From Bradyrhizobium sp. YR681 (GTDB lineage Bacteria; Pseudomonadota; Alphaproteobacteria; Rhizobiales; Xanthobacteraceae), in NCBI RefSeq assembly GCF_000282615.1, contig NZ_AKIY01000273.1:1-41700 (forward strand): a stretch of DNA of 41,700 nucleotides. The letters run 5' to 3'. Positions 25,322 through 32,581 of the stretch are shown piece after piece. The notes beneath the pieces were generated by a model. The model was not told the DNA's origin and made no database searches. It worked only from the letters and a program-made list of their open reading frames with translations. Made by a program: the position numbers and the translations under genes. Within the stretch, counting starts at the first letter, position 1, and each line of letters begins with the position of its first letter.

Positions 25322-26554
25322 ATGACGTCCAGCTTCGATTTCGCGCCCCTGTTTCCCGCAGGGCTGCCGGCCCCGACTGCGCGCTGGACAGGCCTGGCCA
25401 AATACAGCTTCGTCGGCGGCAACAACGATTCCGAACAGGTCCCGCTCGACGAGCTGATCGAGGCGGCCAACGCGGTGCTGCGTCGCGAGGGTCGATCGCT
25501 CGCCACCTACGGACTGGCGCATGGGCCGCAGGGTTATCTGCCCCTGCGCGAATTCCTGGTGACAAAACTGAAGCGCGATGCCGGCATCAATTGCACCGTC
25601 GATGATCTCCTGATCGTCTCCGGCTCGCTTCAGGCGCTCGACCTCGTCAACGCGACGCTGCTGACGCGCGGCGACACCGTGATCTTCGAGCAGGACAGCT
25701 ATCAGGGCTCGCTGACCCGCCTGGCGCGGCTCGGCGTCAACGTCGTCGGGATCCCGCTCGACAAGGACGGCATGCGCATGGATTTGCTGGCCGCGACGCT
25801 CGCCGATTTGAAGAGCCGCGGCATCCGGCCGAAATACATCTACACCATCCCGACCGTGCAGAACCCGACCGGCAGCATCATGCCGGAGAGCCGCCGCGCG
25901 GAGCTGGTGCGGCTCGCGAGCGAACATGGCGTGCCCATCTTCGAGGACGATTGCTACGCCGACCTCGTCTGGTCGGGACAGCGGCCGCCGGCGATCCATG
26001 CGATGAGCCCGAACGGCGGCGTGATCCATATCGGCTCGTTCTCGAAATCGATCGCACCGGCGCTGCGCGTCGGCTTCATCGTGGCGCCCTGGGATGTGAT
26101 GTCGCGAATGCTGTCGCTGAAGACGGATGCGGGCTCTGGCGCGCTGGAGCAGATGGTGCTGGCCGCCTATTGCAAGCCGCACTTTTCAACTCACGTCCCG
26201 GCCCTGACCAAGGCGCTGCGCACCAAGCTCGACACGCTGATGGAAGCGCTGAACGAGCAGTTCGGAACGGCGGCGGAATTCGAAGAACCCAAGGGCGGCA
26301 TCTTCCTCTGGGTGAAGCTGCCCGACCAGGTCGATGCGCTGAAGCTCTATCAGGCCGCGCTTGCCGCCGGGGTCTCGATCAATCCGGGGCCGGAATGGTC
26401 GACCGACAAGCCCCATTCCAGCTCGCGGCTCAGGCTGTGCTTTGCGAGCCCTTCGCATCAGCAGATCCGCGATGGCGTCGCCGTGCTGGCCGAGGTCTGC
26501 CGCAAGGAGTTCGGCGTGCCGGCCCGCAGCGCCAATGTCGAGAAGCGAACCTAA
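25322..26554 (+). CDS. PLP-dependent aminotransferase, class I/II (2-aminoadipate/MocR-type catalytic domain)
   Basis: A 410-residue fold-type I enzyme. It has Tyr/Gly-rich TYGLAHGPQGYLPLREFL, the SGSLQALDLV phosphate-site strand, IPTVQNPTGSIM (the NPTG motif), FEDDCYADLVW and the Schiff-base lysine K242 in GSFSKSIAPALRVGF. The sequence is that of the aminotransferases also fused to MocR regulators, but no N-terminal wHTH is present. It probably transaminates a branched, aromatic or long dicarboxylic amino acid, such as 2-aminoadipate. The neighbouring HTH gene converges on its 3' end (7 bp) and could regulate it, though nothing in the sequence shows this. Confidence 0.88.
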   Translation: MTSSFDFAPLFPAGLPAPTARWTGLAKYSFVGGNNDSEQVPLDELIEAANAVLRREGRSLATYGLAHGPQGYLPLREFLVTKLKRDAGINCTVDDLLIVSGSLQALDLVNATLLTRGDTVIFEQDSYQGSLTRLARLGVNVVGIPLDKDGMRMDLLAATLADLKSRGIRPKYIYTIPTVQNPTGSIMPESRRAELVRLASEHGVPIFEDDCYADLVWSGQRPPAIHAMSPNGGVIHIGSFSKSIAPALRVGFIVAPWDVMSRMLSLKTDAGSGALEQMVLAAYCKPHFSTHVPALTKALRTKLDTLMEALNEQFGTAAEFEEPKGGIFLWVKLPDQVDALKLYQAALAAGVSINPGPEWSTDKPHSSSRLRLCFASPSHQQIRDGVAVLAEVCRKEFGVPARSANVEKRT

Positions 26555-26561
26555 CGGCTCA

Positions 26562-26834
26562 TCAAGCCGCCTCGGGCTGGCTGCCGTGCATGGCGGAGGC
26601 CAGCCGCAGCAGCAGCACGATCGAGACATTGCCCTTGCCGGCCTCGATCTGGGCGATGTAGCGCTCGGAAATCCCGGAACGGCGGGCCAGCTCCCGGCGC
26701 GACAGCTCGCAGCGGGCGCGCGAAGACCGCAAACGGTCGCCCAGCTCGGCCAGAAACGCGGTCTCGGAATATGGCGGCAGGGCACGGCTCCCCGGCAGCA
26801 CTTCGCCCGCAAAATCCATGACTTGATTCAGCAT
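26562..26834 (-). CDS. Short XRE-family HTH regulator, BoxR/BzdR-like N-terminal domain only
   Basis: About 90 residues from the ATG at 26834 (another ATG at 26894 would give 110). The HTH spans about residues 28-80: LGDRLRSSRARCELSRRELARRSGISERYIAQIEAGKGNVSIVLLLRLASAM. This closely follows the DNA-binding half of BoxR/BzdR-type regulators of benzoyl-CoA catabolism. Those proteins carry a shikimate-kinase-like effector domain after the HTH, which is missing here: the chain ends at HGSQPEAA. It could be a naturally standalone HTH or the truncated remains of a longer regulator. It lies tail-to-tail with the aminotransferase gene. Confidence 0.75.
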   Translation of the reverse strand: MLNQVMDFAGEVLPGSRALPPYSETAFLAELGDRLRSSRARCELSRRELARRSGISERYIAQIEAGKGNVSIVLLLRLASAMHGSQPEAA

Positions 26835-26993
26835 CGGTCTATCCAATTTCGCCTTCGGGAGCCGCCATCCTACCCGCAATACGGCGGGCCTCATTGACGC
26901 GGATCAAATTCGCGGGCAATCGGCGGCCGCCGTGGACGGCCGCGGGCGGGATGCTACACTTTGGAAATCTTCGAGGGCGGGGCCTTTCCGGAC

Positions 26994-27446
26994 ATGACGT
27001 GTTTTTTGAGCCGCTGGACCACGGCTGCGGCGGTGTGCATGGCGTTGACGTCCCCGGCCGGCGCCGAGACGCTTGCGGCGACGGTGGAGCAATGGGGCCT
27101 GCTCGGCTCATGGGCGGTCGATTGCGCTGCCCGGCCCGACCGCGACAAGGGCGCCCTGCTGACTTACGAGATCCGGAAGGACGGAAGGGTGATGTACCGG
27201 CGCGAGTTCGGCGACGCCAGGGACGAGAACGAGGTGGTGTCCGCCACGGTCAACGCCGAAGGCCTGCTCAACGTGATGGTGTACTTCCCGTCGCTGCATC
27301 AGGCCCGCGAGTTCGGGCTGCTGCTGGCGAAGGACGGCAGCATGCGCGCGATCTACAATCGCAGCGAGCGCGGCGCGTACACGATCAGGGACGGCAAATA
27401 CGTCGCGACGGGTGCGCCGACCCCCGCGCAGCAGCGCTGTGATTAA
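26994..27446 (+). CDS. Exported hypothetical protein
   Basis: 150 residues from the ATG at 26994; a TTG 11 codons earlier is possible. Residues 1-24 form a signal peptide (MTCFLSRWTTAAAVCMALTSPAGAE, cleavage after AGA). The mature ~125 residues hold two cysteines far apart, in VDCAARPDRDKG and at the end in QQRCD, which could pair. GKGALLTYEIRKDGRVMYRREFGDAR, with its conserved-looking AVDCAARP opening, fits a group of small periplasmic rhizobial proteins. No enzyme family is recognised. The next gene downstream has its own stress promoter. Confidence 0.65.
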   Translation: MTCFLSRWTTAAAVCMALTSPAGAETLAATVEQWGLLGSWAVDCAARPDRDKGALLTYEIRKDGRVMYRREFGDARDENEVVSATVNAEGLLNVMVYFPSLHQAREFGLLLAKDGSMRAIYNRSERGAYTIRDGKYVATGAPTPAQQRCD

Positions 27447-27486
27447 CCACCTGAACATCCGTTCAGAATTCTCTGCCAGTTCCTCC

Positions 27487-27511
27487 GGAACGTTCGCACA
27501 CATGCGTCGTT
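27487..27511 (+). promoter_or_regulatory. Candidate EcfG (general stress sigma) promoter, His-rich peptide gene
   Basis: GGAAC (27487-27491), exactly 16 bases, CGTT (27508-27511). This is a full match to the alphaproteobacterial EcfG consensus. The distance to the ATG at 27542 is 30 bp, giving a plausible short leader with a GGAGGAGG ribosome site. Confidence 0.75.
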
Positions 27512-27541
27512 CTCCTGTGCATTGAATTGGAGGAGGACATC

Positions 27542-27760
27542 ATGAAGAAGCTTGGTTATGTGATTGCGGCTCTCGGCGCGCTCGCGGTTGCGGCGCCGAC
27601 ACTGGCGAGTGCCGAGACGGTGGTGATCAAGCGCGGTCACCATCATGGCTACGGCGCCCGCGCCGAAATGCGCGAGCATCGCGATCATGGCTGGCATCGC
27701 GGCCACCATCGCGACCGGGTCGTGGTGATCAAGCGCAGTCACCGTCACCACTGGGACTAA
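27542..27760 (+). CDS. Small His-rich exported protein
   Basis: 72 residues from the ATG at 27542, preceded by GGAGGAGG. Residues 1-24 are a signal peptide (KKLGYVIAALGALAVAAPTLASAE, cut after ASA). The ~48-residue mature part carries a duplicated VVIKR(G/S)H motif and many His (HHHGYG, HRDHGWHRGHHRDR, SHRHHWD), so it could bind Ni, Cu, Zn or heme, or act as a basic periplasmic buffer. Its family recurs in Bradyrhizobium as small His/Arg peptides of unknown role. It has its own EcfG-type promoter and a strong terminator, so it is a monocistronic stress gene by context. Confidence 0.75.
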   Translation: MKKLGYVIAALGALAVAAPTLASAETVVIKRGHHHGYGARAEMREHRDHGWHRGHHRDRVVVIKRSHRHHWD

Positions 27761-27773
27761 CGCGCAACGCATC

Positions 27774-27805
27774 AAAGAAATGGCCCCTCGCGGGGCCATT
27801 TCTTT
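27774..27805. terminator. Bidirectional factor-independent terminator
   Basis: A perfect 14-bp stem, AAAGAAATGGCCCC / GGGGCCATTTCTTT, with a TCGC loop. The T-rich arm faces both ways. It lies 13 bp after the His-rich gene and 24 bp after the end (minus strand) of the aldo-keto reductase gene, so it can stop both. Confidence 0.9.
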
Positions 27806-27829
27806 GCGTTCTCGACATGTCAGGCGAGA

Positions 27830-28648
27830 TTAATCCCATGCCGGCGCGAAGCCGGGATTGACGCAGCGCTTGTCCTTGGGCAACGCGGCGATCTTCTTGC
27901 GGTCGGCATCGTCGAGCACGATCTTCAGCGCGTCGAGATTGGCCTGCTGGCTCTCCCGGCGCGAGGCCTTCGGGATCGCGGCGACGCCGTCCTGGTCGAG
28001 CAGCCATTTCAGCGCGACTTGCGCGGCCGTCGCATCGTGCTTGGCGCCGATCTCGGCGAGCACCGGATCGGTCGCGAAGCGCCCCTGCGCCAGCGGGCAA
28101 TAGGCAACCAGCGGGATCGATCTGGCGTTGAGATAGGCCAGCACCTTCGATTGATCGAGCATGGCGTGATATTCGATCTGGTTGCAGGCGATCGGCGCCT
28201 TGATGTCCTCGACCGCGATCTTGAGCAGCGCCGTGGTGAAATTGGCAACGCCGATCGCCCGCGTGCGCCCTTCCTCCTTCAGCCTCATCAGGGTCTCGAA
28301 CACCGCGCCCCAGTTCGCGGACTTCGACGGCCAGTGCACGAGATAGAGGTCGACATGGTCGAGCCGCAGCTTGGTCAGGCTGGCGTCGAAGGCGCGGCGG
28401 ATCGCATCGGGGCTGAGGTTCTCGTGCCAGACCTTCGTCGTGACGTGCAGCTCGCCGCGCGGCACGCCGGCCGCGGCGAGCGCCGCGCCGATCGCTTCTT
28501 CATTGGCGTACATTTCGGCGGTGTCGATATGGCGATAGCCGATCGACAGCGCGCTCTCGACCGCGGCGCGGCAGGCATCGCCCTGCATGCGGAAGGTCCC
28601 GAGGCCGAGCTTGGGCATGTCGATGCCCTGTGTCTTCAGATGATCCAT
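27830..28648 (-). CDS. Aldo/keto reductase (AKR3/AKR5-like)
   Basis: A 272-residue TIM-barrel NADPH oxidoreductase. The full catalytic tetrad is visible: D42 and Y47 (HIDTAEMYANE), K72 (TTKVWHENL) and H105 (DLYLVHWP). Cofactor-binding IPKASRRESQQANLDALKI is near the C-terminus. The family reduces aldehydes and ketones, including 2,5-diketogluconate and methylglyoxal-type compounds, which fits a detoxification role, but the substrate is not readable. It stands alone with a 145-bp upstream region. Confidence 0.92.
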   Translation of the reverse strand: MDHLKTQGIDMPKLGLGTFRMQGDACRAAVESALSIGYRHIDTAEMYANEEAIGAALAAAGVPRGELHVTTKVWHENLSPDAIRRAFDASLTKLRLDHVDLYLVHWPSKSANWGAVFETLMRLKEEGRTRAIGVANFTTALLKIAVEDIKAPIACNQIEYHAMLDQSKVLAYLNARSIPLVAYCPLAQGRFATDPVLAEIGAKHDATAAQVALKWLLDQDGVAAIPKASRRESQQANLDALKIVLDDADRKKIAALPKDKRCVNPGFAPAWD

Positions 28649-28794
28649 GAAACAGGCTCCTGACGTATTTCAACCCGCCGCTTACCCACGGTGAGGCCGC
28701 GGGGACAGACCCTTCGGTGATGGAAAAGAAATGGCGGGAACGCTCAGTATAGAGCGGGAGGCGCGGGGCGGCCAAGCAAGATCGGGTTAGCGGC

Positions 28795-30360
28795 CTAGGA
28801 ATGCTGCGCCACCACGGCCGGGCGCACCCGCGGCTGCGGCACGATGTCGACCGACCAGAGGTCGCGGTTGTCGACGTCCTTCAAGGTCACGGTCATCACG
28901 CCACTGCGGCCGTCGATGTCGACCCGGCCGAAGAACTGCAATCCGAAGCACGGCGCGAGGTTCTCGCCCTGCGCCTCGCTGCAGCCGTTCTGGTACATCG
29001 CGACCGGGCCAAAGGTATCGTCGAGCTCGCCCGGGCCCCAGGTGCCGGCGTGGAGCGGGCCGGAGACGAACTCCCAGAACGGCTCGAAATCCTGGAATTG
29101 CGCCTTGTTCGGATCGTAATAATGCGCGGCGGTGTAGTGCATGTCGGCGGTGAGCCAGACGGTGTTGCGCACGCCGGCGCGCTTGAGGTAGCCGAGCAGA
29201 TCGGCGATCTCGTGCTCGCGCCTGTCAGGCGGCCCATTGCCGAGCGCGACCGCGTCGAGACTGACGAGGCCGATCGGCAGGTCGGCCGCGATCACCTTCC
29301 AGGTCGCCCGCGAGGCCGCAAGCTCACGCTTCAGCCAGGCGAGCTGCTCGGCCCCGAGAATCCAGCCGCGGTGATCGTCGCCCTTGTTCCAGGTCGCATC
29401 GCGAAAACTGCGCATGTCGATCATGAAGACATCGAGCAGCGGACCGTAGCCGATCTTGCGATACACCCGGCCCTGCCGCGCGCCGAGGTCGCGGATCGGC
29501 ATGAAGTCGAAGAAGGCGCGGCGGGCGCGCGCGACCAGGCGCGGGGTGCCGTCGTCCTCGTAACCGGCTTCGTCGTAGCTGCCGGTCGGCGACCAGTCGT
29601 TGGTAACCTCGTGGTCGTCCCATTGCGCGAGCATCGGCACCTGCGCGTGGAACGCGCGGAAGTTTTCGTCGAGGTGATTGTATTTGTAGTTGCCGCGAAA
29701 CTGCGCCAGCGTGTGCGCGGCCCCGGATTTTTCCTCGGTCACCAGATTGCGCCAGGTCTCGCCATTCGGCAGCTTCTGCTCCGAAGGGATCGTGCAATCG
29801 GCATAGATGTGATCGCCGGAATGGATGAAGAAATCGGGGCGATTGTCGAGCATGGTGCGATAGCTGCGATAGCCGCCGCGTGAGATGTCGATGCCCCAGC
29901 CCTGCCCCGCGACGTCGCCCGACCAGACAAACGAGATCGACCGGTCCGCGGCCGGCGCGGTGCGGAAATGACCAACGCGGCTTTCGCCCGCGATGCCGGC
30001 GGCGATGTCGTCGAAGCGCACGCGATAGAAGATGTCCTGCCCGGGCGGCAGATTGTCGAGCTGCAGTTTTGCGGTGAAGTCGGCATCGGGCAGCGCGTCA
30101 CGCGATGCGGACGCAACGATGGTCTTGAAGCTTTCGACGGTGGAGCACTCCACCTGCATGCGCGCGGGCCGGTCTGCGCGCGCCCAGACCACGGCGGAGC
30201 CGTCCGCGACGTCGCCGGACTGGATGCCGCCGGCGATCTGCGGACGGTCGGCGGCGCGGCTGAGGTGCGGCTTTGCGAGCGCTGCCAAGGCGAGGCTGGA
30301 CGTGGAGCGGACCAGGAACTGCCGCCGGGTCCATGCGCGCGAGGCGCGGAGCGATGCCAT
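28795..30360 (-). CDS. phoD: PhoD-type alkaline phosphatase, Tat-exported
   Basis: A 521-residue protein with a twin-arginine signal (WTRRQFLVRSTSSLALAALAK, residues ~11-30), so it is exported folded to the periplasm. After an N-terminal Fn3-like PhoD_N domain (about 38-140), the phosphatase domain shows SGDVAGQG, HSGDHIYAD, the metal-binding AQWDDHEVTNDW and, near the end, WLTADMHYTAAHYY. PhoD enzymes are Ca/Fe-dependent mono- and diesterases that release phosphate from organic esters. No Pho box was identified by eye. A hydrophobic small gene lies 117 bp upstream on the same strand. Confidence 0.9.
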   Translation of the reverse strand: MASLRASRAWTRRQFLVRSTSSLALAALAKPHLSRAADRPQIAGGIQSGDVADGSAVVWARADRPARMQVECSTVESFKTIVASASRDALPDADFTAKLQLDNLPPGQDIFYRVRFDDIAAGIAGESRVGHFRTAPAADRSISFVWSGDVAGQGWGIDISRGGYRSYRTMLDNRPDFFIHSGDHIYADCTIPSEQKLPNGETWRNLVTEEKSGAAHTLAQFRGNYKYNHLDENFRAFHAQVPMLAQWDDHEVTNDWSPTGSYDEAGYEDDGTPRLVARARRAFFDFMPIRDLGARQGRVYRKIGYGPLLDVFMIDMRSFRDATWNKGDDHRGWILGAEQLAWLKRELAASRATWKVIAADLPIGLVSLDAVALGNGPPDRREHEIADLLGYLKRAGVRNTVWLTADMHYTAAHYYDPNKAQFQDFEPFWEFVSGPLHAGTWGPGELDDTFGPVAMYQNGCSEAQGENLAPCFGLQFFGRVDIDGRSGVMTVTLKDVDNRDLWSVDIVPQPRVRPAVVAQHS

Positions 30361-30477
30361 TCAGGAAACCTTCGTCGAATCCCGACGGAAGGTGCCTGCG
30401 CCGTTTGACTGCCGGCTTACGGTTTCTTGACTCCAGGCCTACGGTTTTGCGACGCGGGGATGACAGCTGGGGCGAGC

Positions 30478-30804
30478 CTAGATCGAACTCGGAAGCGCGC
30501 CACCTTGATTGCCATCACGCCTTGCCGCCTTCCTCGCCTGTTGCTCCAATCTAGCGAGCCATGCAGCCAGGATCGCCAACGGGTGCGTTACGAAAACACT
30601 GCGCGCGTGCCACAAACTGTAGGTGTACACGGCCTCGCTGACCTCGGCGAGCTTGCCGTGTTCTGCCAGATAGAAATGCTCCCCGACGATCTTGCCGTTG
30701 ATCGCATCGCCGCCGAGCGCGAATGCGCCAACGGCAAAGGCCACGAAGTTCAACATGCACAGGGAGAAAGCGACCAGCAGGCACCGATAGCGGAAATCGG
30801 ACAT
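30478..30804 (-). CDS. Small membrane protein, hypothetical
   Basis: 108 residues. One or two N-terminal hydrophobic helices (CLLVAFSLCMLNFVAFAVGAFALGG, about 8-33) precede an amphipathic part with AEHGKLAEVSEAVYTYSLWHARSVFVTHPLAILAAWLARL, whose second half may form another membrane helix. The YTYSLWHARSVFVTHPLA stretch is conserved among Bradyrhizobium copies that I recognise. The tail is charged. The function is unknown. Confidence 0.65.
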   Translation of the reverse strand: MSDFRYRCLLVAFSLCMLNFVAFAVGAFALGGDAINGKIVGEHFYLAEHGKLAEVSEAVYTYSLWHARSVFVTHPLAILAAWLARLEQQARKAARRDGNQGGALPSSI

Positions 30805-30873
30805 CGGGCATCATCCCGTTCCACCGCCTCGCACGAAGCAGTGGATATCAATCGCAGCGAAATAAGTCTCGCC

Positions 30874-31293
30874 TCAACGCTGCCAGCTGCAGATGCCGCC
30901 CGAGCGGCAGGGCCAGGTCTGGATGCGGGTATCCCTCGCCTGTGCGTCCAAGGGGTTGCCATGGCGATGCGCGAGCCTGGTACGTGCCGCGCCACGCGGC
31001 TGGGCGCTCCTGGTGTGAGCGGCCTTCGGCTCGGCTACGCGCACGCGTTCGGCGGCGACCTTCTTGGGCACGTCGACCGGCTCGGCGCGCGCCTGCGCCT
31101 CGTTACCGCCGCGCGCCTCGAGTGCGACCGGCGCGAATTGCGTCTCTGGCCCGAGCCGCCTGGGCGACAGCACGGCCTTGGAAAGATCGAGACTCAGATA
31201 CTCGCCGGGCTTGTAGTCGTCAGCACGCGCGATGCCGCCCCATGCGAGCACGAGGGCAGCGGCAACAGCAAAATGAACGCTCTTCAGGACCAC
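30874..31293 (-). CDS. Small exported hypothetical protein
   Basis: 139 residues starting at GTG, chosen because AGGAGG lies five bases upstream. Residues 1-24 look like a signal peptide (FAVAAALVLAWGGIARAD, cut after ARA). The mature part begins DDYKPGEYLSLDLSKAVLSPRRLGP and becomes Arg/Ala-rich and low-complexity after residue 60, with two Cys at the end (TWPCRSGGICSWQR). It has a palindrome just upstream. No family is recognised; the C-terminal half may be disordered. Confidence 0.6.
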   Translation of the reverse strand: MVLKSVHFAVAAALVLAWGGIARADDYKPGEYLSLDLSKAVLSPRRLGPETQFAPVALEARGGNEAQARAEPVDVPKKVAAERVRVAEPKAAHTRSAQPRGAARTRLAHRHGNPLDAQARDTRIQTWPCRSGGICSWQR

Positions 31294-31318
31294 GGACGCC
31301 TCCTGAAATTGATTGTTG

Positions 31319-31335
31319 AGAGGTAATTTACCTCT
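31319..31335. promoter_or_regulatory. 17-bp palindrome AGAGGTAA-T-TTACCTCT upstream of exported protein gene
   Basis: A perfect 8-bp inverted repeat with a single central base, in an AT-rich patch 26 bp before the GTG start at 31293 and just upstream of its AGGAGG site. Size, symmetry and position suit a dimeric repressor's operator or a promoter element. The cognate regulator is unknown. Confidence 0.4.
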
Positions 31336-31400
31336 ATTTAGGAGGCGCCGCGCGCAATACCAGCGGTCAGTTCCCGCATTGGTTAAGAAGTTTGGCGGTG

Positions 31401-32402
31401 TCAGGCGACCTTTCGCGTCGCACCCGTCCCGTCCAGGAACCCCATCAGGCGGCTGCGGATGATCTGGTCCGCCTCGGCCATGATCCGATCGACGAGTTCC
31501 TTGCAGGTGGGGATGTCATGGATGAGGCCGGCGACCATGCCGCAGCTCCAGGCGCCCGCATCCATCTGCCCGTCCAGCATGATCCTGGGATAGACCCCCG
31601 CGACCTGGTCGTGGATGTCGTCGATCTTGAGCTTATCGCCCTTCTCGCGCTCGATCTCGATGAGGCGGTCGACATTGGCGTTTCTCAGCACGCGCTCGGT
31701 GTTGCGCAGGCTCCGCATGATCAGGCGGGTGTCGAGTTCGGTCGCGGCGACAAGCGCGTTCTTCACGTTCTGATGGACTGGTGCTTCCTTGGTGGCGATG
31801 AAGCGCGTGCCCATGTTCATGCCGGCCGCGCCCAGCGACAGCGCGGCGACGAGGCTGCGCCCGTCGGCCATGCCGCCGGAAGCCACGAACGGGATCTTCA
31901 ACTCCTCCGCCGCGCGCGGCAGCAGGATCATGTTGGGGATGTCGTCCTCGCCGGGATGGCCGCCGCACTCGAATCCATCGACGCTGACGGCGTCGCAGCC
32001 GATGCGCTCGGCCTTCAGGGAGTGTCGAACCGAGGTACATTTATGGATGACCTTGATCCCGGCCGCCTTCAAGGCGGGCATGTAGGCTTCCGGGCTGCGG
32101 CCCGCGGTCTCCACCGCCTTGATGCCGCCTTCGACGATGGCTGCGATATATTCCGGATAAGGCGGCGCCGCGAAGGTCGGCAGGAAGGTGAGATTCACCC
32201 CGAACGGCTTGTCGGTCATGTCGCGGCAGCGCGCGATTTCCTTCGCGAGCAATTCCGGCGTCTTCTGGGTGAGACCGGTGATGATGCCGAGCCCTCCGGC
32301 ATTGGAGACGGCGGCGGCAAGCTCGGCAAAGCCGACGAAATGCATGCCACCCTGGATGATGGGGTGCTCGATGCCGAACAGTTCGGTGATCGCGGTCTTC
32401 AC
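31401..32402 (-). CDS. Nitronate monooxygenase (2-nitropropane dioxygenase family)
   Basis: A TIM-barrel FMN enzyme of about 333 residues from the GTG at 32402. That start is preferred because GGGAGG lies seven bases upstream; an ATG 12 codons further up has no such site. The start of the chain is KTAITELFGIEHPIIQGGMHFVG. The FMN and active-site stretch VSVDGFECGGHPGEDD and ASGGMADGRSLVAALSLGAAGMNMGTRF(I/V)AT are typical of the family. These enzymes oxidise alkyl nitronates to carbonyls and nitrite, and many members act on other enolate-like substrates. It is monocistronic. Confidence 0.9.
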   Translation of the reverse strand: MKTAITELFGIEHPIIQGGMHFVGFAELAAAVSNAGGLGIITGLTQKTPELLAKEIARCRDMTDKPFGVNLTFLPTFAAPPYPEYIAAIVEGGIKAVETAGRSPEAYMPALKAAGIKVIHKCTSVRHSLKAERIGCDAVSVDGFECGGHPGEDDIPNMILLPRAAEELKIPFVASGGMADGRSLVAALSLGAAGMNMGTRFIATKEAPVHQNVKNALVAATELDTRLIMRSLRNTERVLRNANVDRLIEIEREKGDKLKIDDIHDQVAGVYPRIMLDGQMDAGAWSCGMVAGLIHDIPTCKELVDRIMAEADQIIRSRLMGFLDGTGATRKVA

Positions 32403-32581
32403 TGAAGTGCCTCCCGGGTTTTTCGGATTGTGTGGCATCAGTCTAGCCGCAGTCTCCTGCCGCAGTCACCATTTCTCTCCGAAGGACCGAGCGGCTGAAA
32501 AAGCTGGCGGCGGGACGCTGCATGCCAAGCAGGTGCATATCCATGCGGAGCCGGGACGAAGGGAAGCGGTGGGACGGGTGC

